Both the position numbers and the translations under genes were made by a program. A DNA stretch of 18,449 bases from an uncultured Pseudomonadota bacterium (GTDB taxonomy: Bacteria > Pseudomonadota > Gammaproteobacteria > Burkholderiales > SG8-41): contig CAMPGR010000075.1 of NCBI GenBank assembly GCA_946885605.1, positions 1 through 18,449 on the forward strand, written 5' to 3'. The notes beneath the pieces are model-generated. The model was not told the origin of the DNA. It was given only the letters and a program-made list of their open reading frames with translations, and made no database searches. Positions 14,159 to 18,449 of the stretch are shown piece by piece; position 1 is the stretch's first letter; every line of letters starts with the position of its first letter.

Positions 14159-14479
14159 CTAAACGCGCAGGCGAGCGAGCCTGCGCAAGCGCCTCGATAC
14201 ACCGGGGCTCACCTGCCACTCGATCCGGCGCCTGTCCATGGATGACGGGCGCTCGGTGACCGCTCCCGCGTCTTTGAGCCGCCGCAGCCGGCGGCTGATG
14301 GTCGCGGTAGGGGCGAACCCCGCGGCGAAAAGATCGGTTGTGCCCAGTGATCGGCCTGACTCCTGAGCACGCCCGATCGCGAGCAGGATATCGAAGTCCA
14401 CCGTGCTCACGAGAAACGGCAGTGACTCCTTCTGGCAGGCCCTGAGCTTGCTAAGCTTAGTATAGAGCTGGTCGTTCAT
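14159..14479 (-). CDS. Winged-helix transcriptional regulator (MarR-like)
   Basis: A 106-residue DNA-binding protein. An N-terminal helical part (1-40: LYTKLSKLRACQ, DFDILLAIGRAQ) precedes a helix-turn-helix at about 46-70 (LGTTDLFAAGFAPTATISRR) and a wing at 73-90 (AVTERPSSMDRRRIEWQVS), ending in a very basic helix. This fits a short MarR or related winged-helix regulator; no ligand domain is present. It diverges from the zinc-ribbon gene across 169 bp. A perfect FNR/ANR-type box lies 34-47 bp upstream of its ATG. A -10-like TAACGT (minus strand, 14491-14486) would place the transcription start at the ATG itself, suggesting a leaderless message. Confidence 0.7.
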   Translation of the reverse strand: MNDQLYTKLSKLRACQKESLPFLVSTVDFDILLAIGRAQESGRSLGTTDLFAAGFAPTATISRRLRRLKDAGAVTERPSSMDRRRIEWQVSPGVSRRLRRLARLRV

Positions 14480-14485
14480 GCCGTT

Positions 14486-14526
14486 ACGTTAAAGCAGTCG
14501 CACGCGATGACCTTGATCCAGATCAA
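14486..14526. promoter_or_regulatory. Perfect FNR/ANR box with a -10 element toward the winged-helix gene
   Basis: TTGATCCAGATCAA at 14513-14526 matches the FNR consensus TTGAT-N4-ATCAA at every specified position. On the minus strand, TAACGT at 14491-14486 fits TAnnnT and would start transcription near 14479, placing the box centre at about -41, the class II activator position. Toward the zinc-ribbon gene on the plus strand, the box lies about 123-136 bp before the ATG. I could not pair it with a good -10 there, although regulation of both genes is possible. Confidence 0.65.
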
Positions 14527-14648
14527 CGAGGTTCCCCCCCTCGGTGCCGGACCGCGAGCAGCAAAAGAGCTCTACGGGAATCTTGTGCGCCACCAAATGT
14601 CATAAATCCTTATCAAAATGAACTTGACCGGGATTCTCGAGGAGGACG

Positions 14649-15236
14649 ATGAGCAATCCGGGCAGCAGAATGCGCAGACTCTACTGTGCCAATCCCGCCT
14701 GCGGCAGACCGCTCGACTGGGCGGCGCCGGTATGTCCCAAGAAAGATACGCCCGGAGAACGCGTGCACGAGGTGCTGTGCCGACATGACTACGAGCGCTG
14801 TCTCCTTTGTTACGCGTGCGGCCACTACACCACGATCCGGCAGGTCACGATCCGAACCGAGCGCAGGAACGGATATATCGAGATCGTCGCGGAGGCCGAC
14901 ATCGTCAACAGCGCTTTCCTGCACTTCATCCTGGATGATATGGCGGAAGCCGGCATACGTCTGCCCGGCGTATACCTGAAACTGCTCCTCGAAGTGATCG
15001 CGCCGAGGATCGATATAAGCCCAATGCAGGCCCTCCAGGTGTTCAAGCGGGCGGTGGAATTGGGCCTGCGTGGAAGTCAGGTGGCCTATTTGATCAGCGG
15101 CCGCAAGTGGACGCCCGCGGCAACAGTCGTCGAGAGCATCGCTCGGGCGCGCGGCATCCATTTCCGGTTCTTCCTCGATCGACACTCAGCGCTCCAATGG
15201 CTTAACGTTAGCGACGAAGCAGGCCGCATCGCCTGA
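14649..15236 (+). CDS. Cysteine-rich zinc-ribbon protein of unknown function
   Basis: A 195-residue protein. The first 60 residues carry seven cysteines (C13, C18, C29, C44, C51, C54, C57), including C-x4-C, C-x2-C-x2-C and the text YCANPACGRPLDW, so one zinc ribbon or possibly two metal sites are expected. The remainder is soluble alpha/beta. Its C-terminal part (SQVAYLISGRKWTPAATVVE, then ARARGIHFRFFLDRHSALQWL) recalls STAS/SpoIIAA-like folds, a weak resemblance. The ribosome site GAGGAGG is strong, three bases from the ATG. The FNR-type box in the divergent upstream region suggests expression tied to oxygen limitation (inference). No known family name can be given with confidence. Confidence 0.7.
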   Translation: MSNPGSRMRRLYCANPACGRPLDWAAPVCPKKDTPGERVHEVLCRHDYERCLLCYACGHYTTIRQVTIRTERRNGYIEIVAEADIVNSAFLHFILDDMAEAGIRLPGVYLKLLLEVIAPRIDISPMQALQVFKRAVELGLRGSQVAYLISGRKWTPAATVVESIARARGIHFRFFLDRHSALQWLNVSDEAGRIA

Positions 15237-15267
15237 TCGCGGCGACCGCCTTTCCCAAGCCGGGTGG

Positions 15268-15276
15268 TGCTAGAAT
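15268..15276 (+). promoter_or_regulatory. Candidate extended -10 promoter before the response regulator
   Basis: TGCTAGAAT matches the extended -10 pattern TGnTAnnnT. No good -35 is present. A start near 15283 would give the response regulator gene a leader of about 220 nt, in which I see no coding frame. A T8 run lies at about 15320-15327 without an adjacent strong stem. Confidence 0.3.
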
Positions 15277-15504
15277 GCAGCCGCGCCGACAACATTAGGC
15301 CGGCGGGGTGCCATGTGAATTTTTTTTGCCGAACTTGAATCGAGGCGAGATGGTCGCATAGGTTGACTGTCGCCGCACGGTGGTGGTTCAAGAGTGCAAT
15401 GCGACGGCCGGGGGCGGCGGCTGCCAGGTCGCTGCCCCTTCCCGAGTTCCAACAACAAGCCTGTAAACTTTACCGCCGATTCCGGATCCGGGAAGGTCCG
15501 CCAC

Positions 15505-15873
15505 ATGAAAATTCTCATCCTCGACGACAATCCGGACATGCTGCAGTCCCTAGAGCTTATCCTCCGGCACGAGGGCTTTGAGACCGCAACGGCGTTGAGC
15601 GGCAGGGATGCTCTCGCCTTGCAGGGGAAGGCGCCGGCGGATGTCCTGATCACCGACATCCTCATGCCCGACGTCGACGGCATGGAAGTGATCGACGAGT
15701 TCCGCAATCGCTGGCCTCACGTTCGCATCATCGCGATTTCGGGTGGCGGAGAGAGAGTGAGAGGCGACTACCTCTCGGTCGCCACGCAGATCGGCGCCGA
15801 TGTAACGCTCAAAAAGCCGGTGGATCCCGAGAAGTTGTTGCAGCTGCTCGCGGATTTCGAGAAAAAGGCTTGA
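15505..15873 (+). CDS. Single-domain response regulator (CheY-like receiver)
   Basis: A 122-residue stand-alone receiver domain with no output domain. The acidic pocket is D7-D8 (ILDDNPDM), the phospho-acceptor is D51 in ITDILMPDVDGME, the switch Ser is S79 in AISGGG, and the conserved lysine is K104 followed by P105. ATG at 15505 is supported by GGAAGG eight bases upstream; the open frame before it is not coding-like. No cognate kinase is adjacent. The only kinase in the window, 13 kb away, carries its own receiver. Single-domain regulators often serve as phosphate shuttles or act by protein binding. It converges on the small minus-strand gene at 15907 with 33 bp between. Confidence 0.9.
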   Translation: MKILILDDNPDMLQSLELILRHEGFETATALSGRDALALQGKAPADVLITDILMPDVDGMEVIDEFRNRWPHVRIIAISGGGERVRGDYLSVATQIGADVTLKKPVDPEKLLQLLADFEKKA

Positions 15874-15906
15874 GGGCCGCCGGGGTGCGGGCACGCGCAG
15901 CGCGAA

Positions 15907-16161
15907 TCAATGCAGGACGATCGCGCCTGCCTTGATGAGGTCGTAGACGATTTCCTTTACCTTCGTGCGGCGCGCGTAGAACTCGAATTGCTCGTCGTTC
16001 AGCGCCTTCACGACCAGCGCACCGCCGCCTTCGACGGGCAGTTCGACATGGATGGTGTCGGTGACGCGAATGAGGCCGCCGAGATCATCGTCGGCCTCGC
16101 GATGACCCATCACCGGCACGCCCAGCCGCGCCAGGATCCCGCTCAACTCCTCAGCCGTCAT
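15907..16161 (-). CDS. Hypothetical 84-residue protein
   Basis: A compact soluble protein (MTAEELSGILARLGVPVMGH, then LIRVTDTIHVELPVEGGGAL and VYDLIKAGAIVLH) that looks like a small alpha/beta domain. I do not recognise the family. It starts 8 bp after the stop of the upstream gene on the same strand (16170), so the two form a likely operon. No strong ribosome site is seen. Confidence 0.6.
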   Translation of the reverse strand: MTAEELSGILARLGVPVMGHREADDDLGGLIRVTDTIHVELPVEGGGALVVKALNDEQFEFYARRTKVKEIVYDLIKAGAIVLH

Positions 16162-16169
16162 GCGCGAAC

Positions 16170-16715
16170 CTATGCCTGACGGTTCCAGAGATAGACCGTA
16201 AGCCCGAAGAGCAGTGTCGCGACCGCGAGGGTCTCAAGACTGCCCGTCGCCGAGGTGCGGTTGGGTGGCCGTTCCCGCGCCGCATGCCCGTTGGGAGCCG
16301 CGACCCCGCAGTGAAGAGCGGCCGGGGAGCCGGTGCCGGCGAGGGGGCGCCGGGCGCCGCCCTGAACCTGCGCGAGAAACCGCTGGAAATTCGAGTCGCG
16401 GCTCGCCTCCTTTCTCGCGGACCGGTAGAACGCCGCGATCTCGGCATCGACCGCACCGTCCCGGTCTTTGAGCTTCGTCAGGCAGTAAACACCGCCGCTG
16501 CGGCGACTGATGCCCCAGTTGGTGCCGGACTTGGGAAAATGCCATGAGAAACGCCGTCGCCCTTCTGGAAAGTGGTCCGGGCCGGCAAGGCCCGCGGCAA
16601 CCAGCGCGGCGCGGGTCCCGCGATAGACGACGCAGTGGCGGTCGTTACGCTCGATGTGAATCCCTGATGTACTGACTTGCTGCCCATCCCTCCCTTTTTG
16701 CATCCCTGTTCCCAT
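16170..16715 (-). CDS. Hypothetical protein with C-terminal membrane anchor
   Basis: A protein of up to 181 residues. The first ~115 residues form an apparently globular domain with HCVVYRGTRAALVAAGLAGP and FSWHFPKSGTNWGISRRSGG, followed by VYCLTKLKDRDG and a charged helix. A low-complexity Pro/Ala/Arg linker (about 120-158) leads to a single hydrophobic segment LAVATLLFGLTVYLW (163-177) and NRQA, so it looks tail-anchored in the inner membrane. The start is uncertain: ATG at 16715 or ATG at 16703, both in a G-rich leader without a spaced Shine-Dalgarno. A hairpin lies about 25-50 bp upstream. It is the first gene of a two-gene unit. Function is unknown. Confidence 0.55.
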   Translation of the reverse strand: MGTGMQKGRDGQQVSTSGIHIERNDRHCVVYRGTRAALVAAGLAGPDHFPEGRRRFSWHFPKSGTNWGISRRSGGVYCLTKLKDRDGAVDAEIAAFYRSARKEASRDSNFQRFLAQVQGGARRPLAGTGSPAALHCGVAAPNGHAARERPPNRTSATGSLETLAVATLLFGLTVYLWNRQA

Positions 16716-17015
16716 CCCCAGTACCAGTTGTTGACCGAGACCGCCGTGCTCGTTGTCACGGCGGCGTGATAGCGGTTTGTTCTTGTTTTTGCCTACGCAT
16801 CAATAGTATCCCATCTCGCCGCAAAGCAGAATCAGGGCGCGCGAACTGTCGCTTGCCGGCGACACGCGGACGGTTGCACGGACTGCGACGAACTTGCCGT
16901 GTGTGACGGGATAAATTCACGTACGGGGTTGTCGTAGTGTTTCCTTGTGAGGCCTGCCGGCGGCGCGTGCACGCGTTCGAGCGACACGTGCTCTTCTGAA
17001 CTAAGGAGTCACGTC
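16716..17015. other. Divergent intergenic region with a hairpin
   Basis: The 300 bp between two divergent transcription units contain no gene that I can see. A perfect inverted repeat, CCGCCGTG-(8)-CACGGCGG, lies at 16741-16764, close to the minus-strand gene. It is followed on the plus strand by a T-rich but non-contiguous tract, so it is not a clean terminator. It may be an operator or a leader hairpin of the minus-strand gene. An AT-rich spot (GATAAATT near 16910) may belong to a promoter for the plus-strand operon, but I could not match a -35. Confidence 0.4.
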
Positions 17016-17585
17016 ATGGCAACGGAAATCGGAACGGATGCCCAGCGCGACGCGCGCGATACCGAGCATCAGCCGCGTGGCGCGAGCAGCGAATCCCAGC
17101 GCCTCGCCGATGTCGGAAAGGCGGAAGCGAAAGCGATGTGGGACGACACCAAGGCGAGCGTGCGCTCGGTCCTCAACGAGAAGCAGACCTCCACCGCTGC
17201 CGAGCTGGGTGAATTTGCAGGGGCGCTGCGCAATGCCGCGCGCAGCATCAATCAGGAGAGCACGGTCGCGCGTATCGCCTCTCACACTGCGGACAGCCTC
17301 GAGCGGTTCTCCGGCACCCTGCGCAATAAGGACTTCGATGCGCTCATGCAGGACGTCCAGGCGTTCGCGCGCAGCCAGCCGGCGCTGTTCCTCGGCATGG
17401 CGGTCGCAGCCGGCTTTCTCGCGACCCGCTTCCTGAAGAGCAGCCCGCCGCATTCCGAAGCCGGGACGGCGACCGAAGCGGGCGGCATGCATGCATCAAG
17501 CGCCTACGCGCAAGGCAGCAGTGCCGAACCGGGCACCCATGGAAAAACGGAATCGCCTTTTCCCAATGACCCAAGGAGAACATGA
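17016..17585 (+). CDS. YqjD/ElaB-like membrane-anchored helical protein
   Basis: A 189-residue protein, mostly charged amphipathic helix (residues 25-115: VGKAEAKAMWDDTKASVRSV, SINQESTVARIASHTADSLE). A single hydrophobic segment at about 121-139 (QPALFLGMAVAAGFLATRFL) follows in the position and style of YqjD/ElaB/DUF883-type inner-membrane proteins, and the tail is disordered. ATG 17016 has a strong ribosome site, AAGGAG with an 8-base spacer; the frame is open further upstream but not coding-like. Its stop overlaps the next ATG (ATGA), so it is translationally coupled to the holin-like gene. In other bacteria relatives are induced in stress and stationary phase and some bind ribosomes, which is only a possibility here. 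Confidence 0.7.
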   Translation: MATEIGTDAQRDARDTEHQPRGASSESQRLADVGKAEAKAMWDDTKASVRSVLNEKQTSTAAELGEFAGALRNAARSINQESTVARIASHTADSLERFSGTLRNKDFDALMQDVQAFARSQPALFLGMAVAAGFLATRFLKSSPPHSEAGTATEAGGMHASSAYAQGSSAEPGTHGKTESPFPNDPRRT

Positions 17586-18004
17586 TGGAGACGACCTCAC
17601 GCACCGAGGCGCCGGAGCGACGGTCGCTGATCGGGCTTTTCTCCGACCTGTGGCGCGAGACCTCCGCGCTCTTCCGCGCCGAAGCGGAACTCGCCAAGGT
17701 GGAGCTCTCCGAGAAGGTTTCGCAGATCCAGGCCGCGATCATCTCGCTTGCAGTGGGCGGTGCGATACTGCTCGCCGCGATACTGGTCCTGCTCGACGCG
17801 ATAGTGAACGGGCTGGCGCAGGTGCTTCCTCCCGAGCAGGCGCCGTGGCTTTCGCCGCTGATCGTGGGCGCAGTGGTCGGCGTCATCGGTTTCGTCCTGC
17901 TCGCCAAGGGGCGCCGCGACCTCGAAGCGAGGAGTCTCACCCCGACGCGAACGCTGCATTCGCTGCGCCGCGACGCGCAACTTACGAGGGAGCATCTGAG
18001 ATGA
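17582..18004 (+). CDS. Phage holin family protein (holin-X / YqjE-like)
   Basis: A 140-residue inner-membrane protein. A cytoplasmic amphipathic N-terminus (LFSDLWRETSALFRAEAELA, then KVELSEKVSQIQ) is the hallmark of the holin superfamily III/YqjE group (also DUF1469). It is followed by two membrane spans at about 54-78 and 90-108 and a basic C-terminal tail. ATG 17582 overlaps the previous stop and is preceded by AAGGAG, and its own stop overlaps the next ATG. The name is historical: chromosomal members are not known to lyse cells and probably act with YqjD-like and DUF3618 partners at the membrane (inference from the conserved neighbourhood). Confidence 0.85.
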   Translation: MMETTSRTEAPERRSLIGLFSDLWRETSALFRAEAELAKVELSEKVSQIQAAIISLAVGGAILLAAILVLLDAIVNGLAQVLPPEQAPWLSPLIVGAVVGVIGFVLLAKGRRDLEARSLTPTRTLHSLRRDAQLTREHLR

Positions 18005-18449
18005 GATACGGCCAACCGCGAGAGGCTGCGGACATCGAAGCCGAAATCATGCGTGTGCGCCGTGACATGGAAGAGACGCTGAGCGCCATCGAACAGCGGC
18101 TCAACACCGATCACCTGATGGAGCAGGCGCTTGCCTACGTGCGGCAGAGCGGCGCCCGGGAGTTCGTATCGAACCTCGGCACCTCGGTGAAGCAGAACCC
18201 CCTGTCCGTGACGCTTGTTGGCATCGGGCTCGCGTGGCTCATGCTTTCGGGCAGGCGGGCTCCGGTGCCTAGCGAGAGGGAGCTGTACGGGTACGAAGCC
18301 GGGTCGGAGTCGCCCGGCCTCCAGGAACGCGCGGGCGAAGCGTTGAGCCGCATGTCGGAGACCGCCACGGCCGCCAAAGAGCGCGTGTCGGCGACGATGC
18401 GCACGACAGGTCGGAAATGGAGCGATACCGGTTCGAGCGTGCGCGAGCG
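18001..18449 (+). CDS. DUF3618 family membrane protein (3' end cut by window)
   Basis: The first 149 residues are present. The N-terminal block EAADIEAEIMRVRRDMEETL then SAIEQRLN is the DUF3618 signature. Residues about 66-84 (NPLSVTLVGIGLAWLMLSG) form the single membrane span, and a long helical, coiled-coil-like region (QERAGEALSRMSETATAAKE and onward) continues to the window end. ATG 18001 overlaps the upstream stop (ATGA) and has GGGAG nine bases before it. This is the third gene of a coupled membrane-stress-type operon. Function is unknown. Confidence 0.85.
   Translation, partial: MRYGQPREAADIEAEIMRVRRDMEETLSAIEQRLNTDHLMEQALAYVRQSGAREFVSNLGTSVKQNPLSVTLVGIGLAWLMLSGRRAPVPSERELYGYEAGSESPGLQERAGEALSRMSETATAAKERVSATMRTTGRKWSDTGSSVRE

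Noticed and set aside
14141..14173. Bidirectional terminator between convergent genes (CGCCTGC...GCAGGCG)
   Set aside because: The loop is 19 nt, there is no T run, and the right arm lies inside the regulator gene.
15288..15327. Intrinsic terminator after the zinc-ribbon gene
   Set aside because: A GC stem and a T8 run are present but separated by about 12 bases, which is not a functional arrangement.
16100..16120. Second attachment site resembling the tRNA-Gly 3' end
   Set aside because: Only a short CCCATCACC match, inside a coding gene and without the rest of the tRNA arm.
1..18449. CRISPR array, insertion sequences or a defence cluster
   Set aside because: No regularly spaced repeats, transposase motifs, terminal inverted repeats, or recognisable restriction or toxin-antitoxin pairs were seen on either strand.

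Overview
The window reads as a chromosomal segment of a GC-rich Gram-negative bacterium, most likely a betaproteobacterium. The basis is the HemW, ThiS-ThiG-TrmB and TonB-dependent receptor genes, a tRNA-Gly(CCC), ExoD, DUF3618/holin-X membrane genes and a perfect FNR/ANR-type box. The taxonomic call is inference from protein character, not from a database search.

Left part (1-9217), housekeeping and sensing. The 3' part of hemW (+) meets a long block on the minus strand. Transcribed right to left, that block holds a YncD/PqqU-like TonB-dependent receptor, thiS, thiG, trmB, a cysteine synthase, a stand-alone KaiC-like double ATPase and a hybrid sensor histidine kinase. The kinase GTG start overlaps the kaiC-like stop codon, so the two look translationally coupled. 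No kaiA or kaiB is visible. Two identical 12-bp palindromes exactly 63 bp apart lie upstream of the KaiC-like gene. The receptor is divergent from a tRNA-Gly(CCC) gene with a recognisable promoter.

Middle part (9218 to about 14158), a worn accessory region. Directly 3' of the tRNA is the N-terminal stump of a phage-type integrase. It is followed by visibly more AT-rich, loosely packed DNA with small orphan genes: an HExxH metallopeptidase-like protein, a tautomerase pseudogene with several frameshifts, a good intrinsic terminator, exoD, a small HAD phosphatase, a DUF3565 protein, and several short hypothetical or broken reading frames. This looks like a decayed tRNA-targeted island. No second attachment site was found inside the window, so its right edge is undefined.

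Right part (14159-18449), regulation and envelope. A winged-helix regulator (-) and a cysteine-rich zinc-ribbon protein (+) diverge from an intergenic region with a perfect TTGAT-N4-ATCAA box, suggesting oxygen-responsive control. Next come a single-domain response regulator, a two-gene minus-strand unit of unknown proteins (one with a C-terminal membrane anchor), and a three-gene plus-strand operon. That operon has ATGA overlaps and encodes a YqjD/ElaB-like membrane-anchored helical protein, a holin-X/YqjE-like protein and a DUF3618 protein cut by the window end. It resembles stress-induced inner-membrane operons.

The points most worth following up are the coupled KaiC-like ATPase and kinase with their twin operator-like palindromes, the FNR-box divergent pair, and the decayed island at tRNA-Gly with its multi-frameshift tautomerase relic. 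I did not find an unambiguous new defence or biosynthetic system.
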